Both the position numbers and the translations under genes were made by a program. Shown here piece by piece: positions 1-7,144 of a stretch of DNA of 64,000 nucleotides (positions are counted from its first letter, which is position 1; each line of letters starts with the position of its first letter). The stretch lies in the NCBI RefSeq assembly GCF_900110765.1, contig NZ_FOEO01000005.1, positions 174,310-238,309 on the forward strand, given 5' to 3'. Source of the stretch: Pseudomonas sp. NFACC02. GTDB lineage: Bacteria > Pseudomonadota > Gammaproteobacteria > Pseudomonadales > Pseudomonadaceae. The notes under the pieces were generated by a model, which was not told the DNA's origin, ran no database searches, and was given only the letters and a program-made list of their open reading frames with translations.

Positions 1-3000
1 ATCGGAAAGATCGGCGGCGACGGCCCAGGCTCGGTGAACGAGCGCTTAGGCGAAGTACGCTCAGACCTGAGCGACCAAATCACCGGTGTCAACAACACCG
101 TGGCCGAGGTGCAGAGCGAGCTGCAGGCCCAGATCGATCAGATTGCAGATCTGGCCGATTCGATGCCGTACAAGCCTGACCAGACCTACACGGCTGGGCA
201 AGGCGTGCTCGGCGCGGACGGAATCATCTATCAGGCGATCCAGGGTGTGCCTGTTCAAACCCCGCCGCCGAACACGACCTACTGGCTGAACGTTGGTCAA
301 GCAGTGCAGACAGCAAATGGCCTGGCCGCGCGCGTCACGACTGCAGAAACCAAAATCACCAGCATCGAGGGCGTTAACACCGCGCAGGCGAACCAGATCA
401 CCGGCCTGCAAACCTCACTCGATGGAAAGGCCGACTCGTCTGTCGTGCAAAGCCTGTCGAGCCGGGTCACGACTGCTGAAAACTCGATCAGTAGCCAAGG
501 CACGGCGATCACGGGACTGCAAAACACCGTAGCCGGGAAGGCCGACGCCTCGACCGTGGCCGCATTGAGCAACACCGTCACCCAGCAGGGGGCTGACCTG
601 ACTACGGCGGGGAATGCCATTACCCAGATCAACGCGAACATAGCGTCGTCTGGTTCACAAAATCTGGTATTCAACCCATCGTTTGATGTTGGCTCTGCCG
701 GCGTCGCAGACGGCTGGATCTTGCAAGGCGCAGTGGCCAACGCTGTCGGCTCGCTGGTCCAGTCCACTCTGGACCCTGCCGGGAAAGCTCAGCGCATTAC
801 AGCGACTAACATTTCTGGTTCATACGTCGAGGTTTCGCCGGTCGCCTCGCGCCGTCCCGTAGTCGCAGTTGGAGCAACCTTCACCCTGTCCGCGTATATC
901 AGGGGGACACCAGGTGCGCGGTACGAAATGTATCAATACCCTCTGAATGCGAGTCTCGCAGCGACGGGTACCAAGGGTGTAGGCGGTACGCTAACGGACA
1001 GTTGGCAGAGGATCAGTCTTACCCATGTAATGCCCGCTAACACCGTAGCTCTGAGCCTACTCTTGCGCATAGTCGGTAACGCGTCGGTTCCTTCAGGGTT
1101 CATTGAATATGACCGAGTTCAGCTTGAGTCTGGAAGCGTTGCGACGGGATGGCGAGATAACAACCAAGTTTCAGACGCAAACATTGAAGCTAACGCAGCT
1201 GCAACAGCAGCGCTTACCGGGCGAGTGACGCAAACAGAAACCGGTATTACAAGCGTTAGCGGTCAATTGACGACGCTTAACAACAGCTTGGGGAGCATGG
1301 GAGGGGATAACTTACTAGCGAATAGTTCGCTTGATATTGCGTCCGCAAATGGGAGCGTTCCACTAAACTACAAGCTGGATTCCAGTTCTGGCGTATCCCC
1401 CAGCCTGACATTCGTCGATTCGCCTTTGTCGTTAAGTTCCAAGGCTGTACGCATCGCTGCGACTTTGCCGAATGGCGGCTATACAGGGTTGGCCTTAGAT
1501 CCGGCCACAATTGAGCGGCCTAAGTGCGTACCCGGACAAAGTTATACGCTCAGCGCATATGCGCGGATTTCCAGTCCTAGCGGGCGATTGGCTATTTACA
1601 TCCAGTATCTAACCGAAGCTGGTGCTTTGATCACCACACAGCAACTCCCAGAAACCTCTATCGGGGCAAACTTTGCGCGTTATAGTGTTACCTCCGTGGC
1701 GCCCGCAAACGCAGCTCGAATACAAATCTATCCTGCCCGACTCTTGAATCGTTCCGGTATAACTACCGATATGTGGATAGAGATGGATAACTTTCAACTT
1801 CAAGAAGGTGCAGTATTAACGGCTTACTCACCCTCTGTTCAGGCGGTGGCAACACAAGCCGCAGCGACATCCTCGGCGGTCGGATCACTCCAGTCCCTTG
1901 TAACTCAGCAAGGCTCGACAATATCCAGCGTCTCTGGGCGGACCACCACGCTGGAAAACGCGATCAGCAGCCCTACTGACGGTCTGGCCACAAAGGCCAG
2001 CGCGTCTTCCGTCGCGGCGCTGACAAACCGCGTGACGAGCGTTGAAGGGACGTTGACCAGCCAAAGCTCCGACATCACCAACCTGAAAAACACCATTGGC
2101 AGTGCCGCGCCCTTCGTGGCCGGGTATGCGTGGGAAATGACAGGTTCAACGCGGGGCTGGGTGGCAAACGTCTCGGGCGCGACCATCACCGCCGGCGTCC
2201 TGTTTGCAACAGTGTCGAAATACACCCAGATTCAGGCGACCAGTTCTTTCGGCAACTTGAACGGATCGGAGAACCCGTTTCTGCGCATTCGGCTGCGGCG
2301 CAAGAACACCACACGCGCATCGGCGGCGATGTACTGGGCAAACGAAGACGGCGGCCTGGCTGAAGCTCGCCGGTTCAATTGGCCGATCAACCTGAACACT
2401 GAGGACTGGCAGGACATCGAACTGGACCTGTCCGGGCACACCGGCTGGAACGGCAAGACCGGCATCTACGCCATTCGCCTGGACATGAACAACTCAGGTG
2501 ATGCGAACTCGGTGGTCGATATAGGCTATATCGCGGTCGGCCGTCGGTCTGCGGCAGGCTCTGCGCAGGCCTTGTCTTCATTGACAACCACCGTCACCCA
2601 GCAAGGGGCAACGATTAGCTCTCAGGCTACGCAGATCACGGGACTGACTACCACCGTGGGTAACCAAAGCGCAGCGCTCCAAGTGCAGGCCAACGCTATC
2701 GCTGATACCAATGGGTATATCAATTCTTCGTATTCCGTGAAGTTGATGACCACAAGTAACGGTGTGAAGGTTGCTGCTGGTTTTGGGCTAGGGCTTGGCA
2801 ATGAAAACGGCGTAACTCAGTCGCAGTTCATTGTCAGCGCTGATCGTTTTGCGATCCTGAATTCGACCTTGGACGGCAATGCAAAGGTTTTCTCACCGTT
2901 CACGGTGGACGGTGGGCAAGTGTTTATTGCAGACGCTGTCATCAAGAAGGCCACTATTGCGAATGCAATAGTGGGATCGGCAATAACTTCGTCCGCATTG

Positions 3001-3156
3001 ACGTCGCAAGGACTTCCGGTATTGACCTTGGACATGAGTGGGGGGCAGGTGCTAGCTCGCCAAGCGACACGTCCAAACACTTATACCCAAATGCACCATA
3101 ACGGCATCAACGTAGTGATTGACGGTGTCCTTCGCGTAAGGATGGGGGTTTGGTGA
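1..3156 (+). CDS. Phage tail tip / host-specificity protein (J-like), 5' end outside window
   Basis: The reading frame is open from base 1 (the first in-frame GTG is at 34), so the gene almost certainly begins upstream and only its C-terminal ~1050 residues are here. They consist of coiled-coil-like spacers with repeated 'VTQQGA.I..Q...I.GL' units, three jelly-roll-like carbohydrate-binding segments that begin with NLVFNPS- or NLLANSS-type motifs or the equivalent, and a C-terminal DUF1983-like region with 'VDGGQVFIADAVIKKATIAN'. This architecture is that of lambda-J-like tip proteins of siphophages, which sit at the tail end and contact the host surface. Bases ~1310-1810 (second jelly-roll segment) are visibly AT-richer than the flanks, which suggests domain swapping. 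Function is inferred from architecture; the receptor is unknown. Confidence 0.85.
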   Translation: MGKIGGDGPGSVNERLGEVRSDLSDQITGVNNTVAEVQSELQAQIDQIADLADSMPYKPDQTYTAGQGVLGADGIIYQAIQGVPVQTPPPNTTYWLNVGQAVQTANGLAARVTTAETKITSIEGVNTAQANQITGLQTSLDGKADSSVVQSLSSRVTTAENSISSQGTAITGLQNTVAGKADASTVAALSNTVTQQGADLTTAGNAITQINANIASSGSQNLVFNPSFDVGSAGVADGWILQGAVANAVGSLVQSTLDPAGKAQRITATNISGSYVEVSPVASRRPVVAVGATFTLSAYIRGTPGARYEMYQYPLNASLAATGTKGVGGTLTDSWQRISLTHVMPANTVALSLLLRIVGNASVPSGFIEYDRVQLESGSVATGWRDNNQVSDANIEANAAATAALTGRVTQTETGITSVSGQLTTLNNSLGSMGGDNLLANSSLDIASANGSVPLNYKLDSSSGVSPSLTFVDSPLSLSSKAVRIAATLPNGGYTGLALDPATIERPKCVPGQSYTLSAYARISSPSGRLAIYIQYLTEAGALITTQQLPETSIGANFARYSVTSVAPANAARIQIYPARLLNRSGITTDMWIEMDNFQLQEGAVLTAYSPSVQAVATQAAATSSAVGSLQSLVTQQGSTISSVSGRTTTLENAISSPTDGLATKASASSVAALTNRVTSVEGTLTSQSSDITNLKNTIGSAAPFVAGYAWEMTGSTRGWVANVSGATITAGVLFATVSKYTQIQATSSFGNLNGSENPFLRIRLRRKNTTRASAAMYWANEDGGLAEARRFNWPINLNTEDWQDIELDLSGHTGWNGKTGIYAIRLDMNNSGDANSVVDIGYIAVGRRSAAGSAQALSSLTTTVTQQGATISSQATQITGLTTTVGNQSAALQVQANAIADTNGYINSSYSVKLMTTSNGVKVAAGFGLGLGNENGVTQSQFIVSADRFAILNSTLDGNAKVFSPFTVDGGQVFIADAVIKKATIANAIVGSAITSSALTSQGLPVLTLDMSGGQVLARQATRPNTYTQMHHNGINVVIDGVLRVRMGVW

Positions 3157-3157
3157 T

Positions 3158-3436
3158 ATGCCGCAAGGTATGCAGGTTTTTGCTGCTGACGGTTCATTGG
3201 TAATGGATATCACCGACCGGCTTCAGAGGGTTTTGGGATCTGTTTACACGGGTACGGGGGCGGGTTCAATTAGCGTCCCCGGATTCGCAAACGGCACGCC
3301 ATTCTATTTCGTACAGAGGGAAGGCGCCCTAACCGATATAAACACCCTTCAGCCGAAGGATGTCGCCGTCCAGGGAACGAACCTTGTTTGGTCCCAGGAC
3401 GGAGCTGCCATAACTATCTTGTTCGGGGTCTACTGA
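3158..3436 (+). CDS. Small phage tail-tip-associated protein, 92 aa
   Basis: The ATG lies one base after the stop of the tail-tip gene, and its TGA overlaps the ATG of the next gene, so the three are translationally linked. The product is 92 residues with no membrane segment. Its start, 'MPQGMQVFAADGSLVMDITDRL', resembles small proteins found just after J-like genes in Pseudomonas siphoprophages. No enzymatic motif is visible. Tail accessory or tip-decorating protein is the best inference; exact function unknown. Confidence 0.7.
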   Translation: MPQGMQVFAADGSLVMDITDRLQRVLGSVYTGTGAGSISVPGFANGTPFYFVQREGALTDINTLQPKDVAVQGTNLVWSQDGAAITILFGVY

Positions 3437-4107
3437 TGCCGGCCGGATTTCAGGTGTTCAACCAAAACAACATAATACAAATCGATGCGGATTATTCGAA
3501 TCTGCGCCTGATCACGAAAGTCACTGTGTCGCCAAACGTTGTCGATACCGCCACCTGGTGCTTTCAACGGCGCGTCGATGTGCAATTGCCGGGTACAATG
3601 CCTTTCGTGGCCTATACCTGCACTAGCAATACTTGGGTTTCGGTCTACGTTTCCAATGGGGTCCGCTACGCCCGCGTGGAAAACGACGATGGCGCAGCAG
3701 TGACGCTTTATGTATTTGACCAATCTCCGCCGCCTTCCGCTGGGTTTGGCTTCGAGGTGTTTAATGCTCAAGGTGTCATTGTGTTTTCCGCAGCGGCAAG
3801 ATACTGCAAAGTACTCGGACAGACTGTTGTCAACAACAATAGCCCTGGGGGCACATTTTCTTATTCAGGCAAGACCGTAGCTGTTGTAGCCAATAACAAT
3901 GCAAGGACTGTATCTGCTGGGCCATCGGGAGATGTTTCAAAGTGGGATGCTGTTTATTGGAATTCCTACTGTCGAAACAGCAATGGTTCGACAATTGTTA
4001 TTGAGTATTTCCCCACCAGAACTTTAACCATGCTTCCGGGGCCTCCCCCGAATGCCGGCCTCAATACCAGCGGGAATTACTTGCTTGTAGATGTTACCGG
4101 TATGTAA
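3436..4107 (+). CDS. Phage tail-associated hypothetical protein, 223 aa
   Basis: The start is the ATG that overlaps the preceding stop (TGATG). An upstream in-frame start at 3388 would need a 49-base overlap and is less likely. The protein has two related halves: 'MPAGFQVFNQNNIIQIDADYSNLRL' near the start and 'AGFGFEVFNAQGVIVFSAAARYCKV' near residue 103. This points to an internal duplication of a ~100-residue unit that is also related to the start of the 92-aa upstream protein (QVFAADG). It is therefore probably a beta-rich tail or tip accessory protein. Base composition is more AT-rich than in the lysis genes. Confidence 0.65.
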   Translation: MPAGFQVFNQNNIIQIDADYSNLRLITKVTVSPNVVDTATWCFQRRVDVQLPGTMPFVAYTCTSNTWVSVYVSNGVRYARVENDDGAAVTLYVFDQSPPPSAGFGFEVFNAQGVIVFSAAARYCKVLGQTVVNNNSPGGTFSYSGKTVAVVANNNARTVSAGPSGDVSKWDAVYWNSYCRNSNGSTIVIEYFPTRTLTMLPGPPPNAGLNTSGNYLLVDVTGM

Positions 4108-4141
4108 CTGAACGATTCTTCCAAACAGCAGGAGATTAGAA

Positions 4142-4354
4142 ATGCCATTCATTGTGATCAACAGCAGCAATTCATTCGACCCGAACAACCAGATCGAGTA
4201 CGCAACCGAAGCCGAGGCTGATGCCAAAGCGCGCGAAATCCTCGGGGCATTCCCGCAATCGCTGATCCGCACTGCGCAACTGATGAAGACCTATCGCGCC
4301 CAGGTGACCATCACCGCCGAGGACGTGCCGGAGCAGGATCAGCCTGCGGGATAG
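4142..4354 (+). CDS. Small phage hypothetical protein, 70 aa
   Basis: A GGAG ribosome-binding site lies about 7 bases before the ATG. The product is a 70-residue acidic soluble protein (start MPFIVINSSNSFDPNNQ, middle YATEAEADAKAREIL) with no signal or membrane segment. It follows the tail genes on the same strand. It resembles short proteins found between tail fibre and lysis genes in Pseudomonas prophages. The family role is unknown; a chaperone or tail-assembly role is only a guess. Confidence 0.6.
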   Translation: MPFIVINSSNSFDPNNQIEYATEAEADAKAREILGAFPQSLIRTAQLMKTYRAQVTITAEDVPEQDQPAG

Positions 4355-4362
4355 CAACGGGA

Positions 4363-4587
4363 CTATTCAGCTCCGAGCTTAAGTTTGAATTTGTCCACGA
4401 GTCCCCATGAAAAGATTGGCGCAGGGTCATAGCAGCCTGGCTGGTTCTTCGGCTCGGCATCGCAACTGTGGTTATAGCCCTTGCTCCCGACTTGTCGGTT
4501 AACGCTGTCAGAGCCGGTAGTGCTGTCGCTGTAGTGTGCGCAACCTGTCATCAAGGCTGCGATCGTGAGAGTAAAAAGATATTTCAT
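4363..4587 (-). CDS. Small prophage lipoprotein, 74 aa
   Basis: The start was chosen at the ATG preceded by a good GGAGG site, which gives MKYLFTLTIAALMTGCAHYSD, a textbook lipoprotein signal with lipobox MTGC. The mature part is short (about 59 residues) and hydrophilic, with two further cysteines in 'SCDAEPKNQPGC' that could form a disulfide. It is transcribed against the late genes on both sides, the usual arrangement of a lysogenically expressed 'moron'. Lipoproteins in this position are often superinfection-exclusion or lysogenic-conversion factors. That role is inferred from position and signal only. Confidence 0.65.
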   Translation of the reverse strand: MKYLFTLTIAALMTGCAHYSDSTTGSDSVNRQVGSKGYNHSCDAEPKNQPGCYDPAPIFSWGLVDKFKLKLGAE

Positions 4588-4626
4588 AAATGCCTCCATG
4601 CGTGGAGAGCGCAGTTTATCCAATGG

Positions 4627-4649
4627 CCCGCCATCCGCGGGTTTTTTTT
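4627..4649 (+). terminator. Rho-independent terminator before lysis cassette
   Basis: The arms CCCGC and GCGGG are separated by a 5-base loop and followed directly by eight T residues. It lies just upstream of the endolysin gene (ATG at 4666), so the lysis genes either depend on antitermination or readthrough, or have their own promoter. Confidence 0.6.
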
Positions 4650-4665
4650 CGTCTGGAGAAAATTG

Positions 4666-5091
4666 ATGACCGTAACGGAAAAAGATCGTGATGTGCTGGC
4701 GCGCACTCTGTGGGGCGAAGCGCGTGGGGAAGGGCTGGCTGGAATGGTGGCCGTGGCCTGGTCGATCCGGAACCGGGTCGAGGATGGTAAAGAAAAGTCA
4801 TGGTGGGGCGAGGGGTATGCCGGCGTCTGTCAGAAGCCCTACCAGTTCAGTTGCTGGAACAAGGGCGATCCGAATCAACCGTACCTGACGGGCGCGAAGC
4901 AGATCCCGTTCCGCGAGCTCGCGCAATGCCGTATCGCCGCTGACCAAGTGATTGACGGAAAAGTCGCAGACCCTACCAACGGGGCAACCCACTATTACGC
5001 GACCACGATGCCATCGGCGCCGAAATGGGCGAGCGGTGCGAAGAAGACTCTCGTCCTGGGGAATCACATCTTCTTCAAGGACGTGCCATGA
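4666..5091 (+). CDS. Phage endolysin, SleB-type cell wall hydrolase
   Basis: The 141-residue product is a single Hydrolase_2/SleB domain: 'ARTLWGEARGEGLAGMVAVA' near residues 12-31, then 'WSIRNRV' and 'TNGATHYYATT'. SleB-like enzymes act on the peptidoglycan glycan strand. The first acidic residue, in the WGEARGE motif, is the family's catalytic glutamate region. The ATG at 4666 follows a GGAGAA site; the upstream part of the open frame crosses the terminator and is not coding. There is no signal peptide, so release needs a holin or pinholin, and none is obvious here unless the adjacent spanin membrane segment hides one. Its stop overlaps the i-spanin ATG. Confidence 0.85.
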   Translation: MTVTEKDRDVLARTLWGEARGEGLAGMVAVAWSIRNRVEDGKEKSWWGEGYAGVCQKPYQFSCWNKGDPNQPYLTGAKQIPFRELAQCRIAADQVIDGKVADPTNGATHYYATTMPSAPKWASGAKKTLVLGNHIFFKDVP

Positions 5092-5615
5092 GCCAGGCCG
5101 CTGCGCTTTACCTGAAGGTCGGCGGCGCGCTGGCGATACTGCTCATCATCGCTGCGGTTCTCTACGGTGCTTATCGCCACGGTGAGTCAGTAGCCGACGC
5201 GCGCTGGCAGTTGAAGTTTGCGGATCAGCAGAACTTGCAGGCGAAAGGCCTCGCTGCCGCGACCACGGCCAATCGAGCCGAAGAGCAACGCCGCCAAGCG
5301 GCAGTCAACCAGGTGGGAAATGATGCGAGACAACAACAGGCTGCTGCGATCGTTGATGCTTCTGGCGCTGATGCTGCTGGTGAGCGCGTGCGGGACCAAG
5401 CAGGAAAACTGGCTGCCGGAGCAAGTTGCGCCACCGTCAATTCCGGAACTGCCCGCCGAAGCGCGTCAGCCACCCGCGCCGCCATGGTGCTCTCCGACCT
5501 GTTCCAGCGGGCTGACAAGCGAGCGGGAGAGCTGGCAAGGGCTTATGACGCGGCCCGAATAGCTGGACTTGCTTGTGAAAAGGCATATCAGGCCTTGAGC
5601 AACCCAGCACGTTGA
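5088..5615 (+). CDS. i-spanin, Rz-like
   Basis: The ATG overlaps the endolysin stop (ATGA). The 175-residue protein has one N-terminal transmembrane segment (about residues 9-28, 'VGGALAILLIIAAVLYGAY') followed by a long Ala/Gln/Arg-rich, probably coiled-coil periplasmic domain. This is the standard layout of an inner-membrane spanin that pairs with an outer-membrane lipoprotein to fuse the two membranes in the last step of lysis. The partner is encoded inside this gene in another frame (5323-5562). Confidence 0.8.
   Translation: MSQAAALYLKVGGALAILLIIAAVLYGAYRHGESVADARWQLKFADQQNLQAKGLAAATTANRAEEQRRQAAVNQVGNDARQQQAAAIVDASGADAAGERVRDQAGKLAAGASCATVNSGTARRSASATRAAMVLSDLFQRADKRAGELARAYDAARIAGLACEKAYQALSNPAR
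5323..5562 (+). CDS. o-spanin, Rz1-like lipoprotein nested in Rz
   Basis: The gene lies wholly inside the i-spanin gene in a different frame. From the second of two tandem ATGs (5320, 5323), preceded by AGGTGGGAA, it reads MRDNNRLLRSLMLLALMLLVSACGTK. This is a lipoprotein signal with lipobox VSAC, followed by a short Pro-rich mature part ('EQVAPPSIPELPAEARQPPA'). Small, lipobox-bearing and proline-rich is the Rz1 signature. It should sit in the outer membrane and bind the i-spanin C-terminus across the periplasm. An automatic annotator would probably miss it. Confidence 0.85.
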   Translation: MRDNNRLLRSLMLLALMLLVSACGTKQENWLPEQVAPPSIPELPAEARQPPAPPWCSPTCSSGLTSERESWQGLMTRPE

Positions 5616-5624
5616 GCGCTTCAG

Positions 5625-5807
5625 CTAATCGCGATCCCCGCGCTGCGGTACCTCGACCGCCGGTCCGAGCAAGTCATAGTATCGGAAGTGAAAATCCGCT
5701 TCCTGCTTCTTGCCATCCACCTTGGCCCGCAATGCTTGGTCCAGATGCCATTCGCGCATACGGCGCAAGCTGGCCAGTTGTCTCTGGGATCGAGTGTTGA
5801 ACGGCAT
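5625..5807 (-). CDS. Small prophage hypothetical protein, 60 aa
   Basis: The start was taken at the ATG with a GGAGG site 4-5 bases upstream, giving MPFNTRSQRQLASLRRMREW. The 60-residue product is basic and helical, with no membrane segment, and ends in an acidic tail. It is convergent with the lysis operon and co-directional with the SRAP gene next to it. No function can be assigned; small basic proteins like this occur in Pseudomonas prophages between the lysis and SOS regions. Confidence 0.55.
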   Translation of the reverse strand: MPFNTRSQRQLASLRRMREWHLDQALRAKVDGKKQEADFHFRYYDLLGPAVEVPQRGDRD

Positions 5808-5911
5808 AAGCCCTCCTTTTCTTTTAAAGCTCCGTGCAATGAAAAAGTGTAGCTGAAGTCTTGATGAAGACGAGTCCCACAAGGAGGTTTGGAGCTATCT
5901 GAAACGAAGAG

Positions 5912-6613
5912 TCATTCCTTATCCTTTGATTCGATCAGGTGCGGGCCTTGATTACGGACATTCCCGACATCCTTGCCCACCTTGAACCAACTGAACTCCT
6001 CCGTCGGCCTGCAGCATTCTTTGGCAATCTCGGCTGCTCGCTCAGACGTGGTTTCCGGATCGACCCATTCCCGTGCGTGCTCAGGACTCAGTACTACCGG
6101 TCGCCGATCGTGAATGTCCACCATTCCCTGATCCGAATCCGCAGTGATGATCACGAAGCCGTCCTGCGGGTCAGGTTCCAGATCCTGATGCACTTCAGCC
6201 AGCGCGGCGAAGAACATCGGTCCTTCCTCTTTCAGCCTGATGAAATACGGCTGCTTCTTCTTCGGGTCACCCGGGTCCTTCACCCATTCAAACCAGCCAT
6301 TCGCCGGCGCCAGTGCGCGGCCGTTCGGCCACAGCTGTTTGAAGTACTTTCCCGTCATCACCGTCTCGACCCTGGCGTTAATGGGCGCGGGGCGCTTCGC
6401 ATCCTTCTTCGCCCAGAACGGCGACCATCCCCATTTCACCTTATCGACGCTCAAACCTTCCCCGGTCGGTCGGATGATCTCAACGCGAGTCGACGGCGCG
6501 ACGTTGTAGCGTTCAATCGGCCAGAGGTCGTAGCCATTGATCACCAACTGCTTTGGCGCAAGCTCTTTCAGGTAATGGTCCATCGATTCGTAGATCGAGT
6601 AGCGTCCGCACAT
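5912..6613 (-). CDS. yedK: SOS-response-associated peptidase (SRAP, YedK/HMCES family)
   Basis: The 233-residue protein begins MCGRYSIYES. After removal of Met1 the catalytic Cys2 is exposed, as in all SRAP proteins. The other family motifs are present: 'PINARVETV', the 'PANGWFEWV' loop with its glutamate, and 'RRPVVLSPEHAREWV' with the active-site histidine region. YedK/HMCES makes a thiazolidine DNA-protein crosslink with abasic sites in single-stranded DNA and so protects them. The gene diverges from umuDC across the LexA palindrome at 6670-6693, which fits SOS control. Here it is prophage-borne. Confidence 0.9.
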   Translation of the reverse strand: MCGRYSIYESMDHYLKELAPKQLVINGYDLWPIERYNVAPSTRVEIIRPTGEGLSVDKVKWGWSPFWAKKDAKRPAPINARVETVMTGKYFKQLWPNGRALAPANGWFEWVKDPGDPKKKQPYFIRLKEEGPMFFAALAEVHQDLEPDPQDGFVIITADSDQGMVDIHDRRPVVLSPEHAREWVDPETTSERAAEIAKECCRPTEEFSWFKVGKDVGNVRNQGPHLIESKDKE

Positions 6614-6669
6614 GGTGTCACCCGTCGAAATGTCCTACACATGAGATTGACCGCAAGCGACCAAGAACG

Positions 6670-6693
6670 TTAACTGTATATACATACAGTTAA
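6670..6693. promoter_or_regulatory. LexA operator (SOS box) between SRAP gene and umuDC
   Basis: The palindrome has perfect 10-base arms (TTAACTGTAT and ATACAGTTAA) around a 4-base centre, and contains the LexA core CTGTATATACATACAG at 6674-6689. It lies 19 bases before the umuD start and 56 bases from the divergent SRAP start, so one operator can repress both directions. Confidence 0.9.
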
Positions 6694-6712
6694 CCAAAAC
6701 AAGGCTTGCATC

Positions 6713-7144
6713 ATGAGCGTCTCCATCCTCGGCCCGCTGTCAGGGCACGGCGAAAAGCTGCCCCTTTACTCCTTCCATGTGCCGGCAGGCTTTCCGTCGC
6801 CAGCGGCGGACCACATCGAAAAGCACATCTCACTCGATGAGCTGTTCGACATTCGCGCGCCGCACGTGTACCTGGTGAAAATCGAGGGCGACAGCATGCA
6901 GGGCGCGGGGATCTACTGCGGTGACCTGGTGATTGTAGATCGCAGCCTTTACGCCGAGCATGGCGACATCGTGATCGCTGCCCTGAACTCTGAGCCGGTC
7001 TGTAAACGGCTCCATATGCGCGGGAACGAGGTCATCCTGAAATCGGAAAATCCGAAGTACCCCTCGCGCCATGTGATGGAAGGGGACGAACTGGTGATCT
7101 GGGGCGTGGTGAAATACAGCGTCCGCGATCATGACAAAGCCTGA
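6713..7144 (+). CDS. umuD: UmuD/RulA-like polymerase V accessory protein
   Basis: The 143-residue protein has the LexA/UmuD S24 peptidase fold: the Ser in 'IEGDSMQGAGI' (Ser61) and the Lys in 'VCKRL' (Lys98) form the Ser-Lys dyad, and an Ala25-Gly26 pair fits the RecA-stimulated self-cleavage site. Cleaved UmuD' forms Pol V with UmuC for error-prone translesion synthesis. The downstream umuC overlaps it by 14 bases, and the LexA box lies directly upstream. The pair resembles the RulAB type found on Pseudomonas mobile elements. RulA versus UmuD naming cannot be settled from one sequence. Confidence 0.9.
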   Translation: MSVSILGPLSGHGEKLPLYSFHVPAGFPSPAADHIEKHISLDELFDIRAPHVYLVKIEGDSMQGAGIYCGDLVIVDRSLYAEHGDIVIAALNSEPVCKRLHMRGNEVILKSENPKYPSRHVMEGDELVIWGVVKYSVRDHDKA

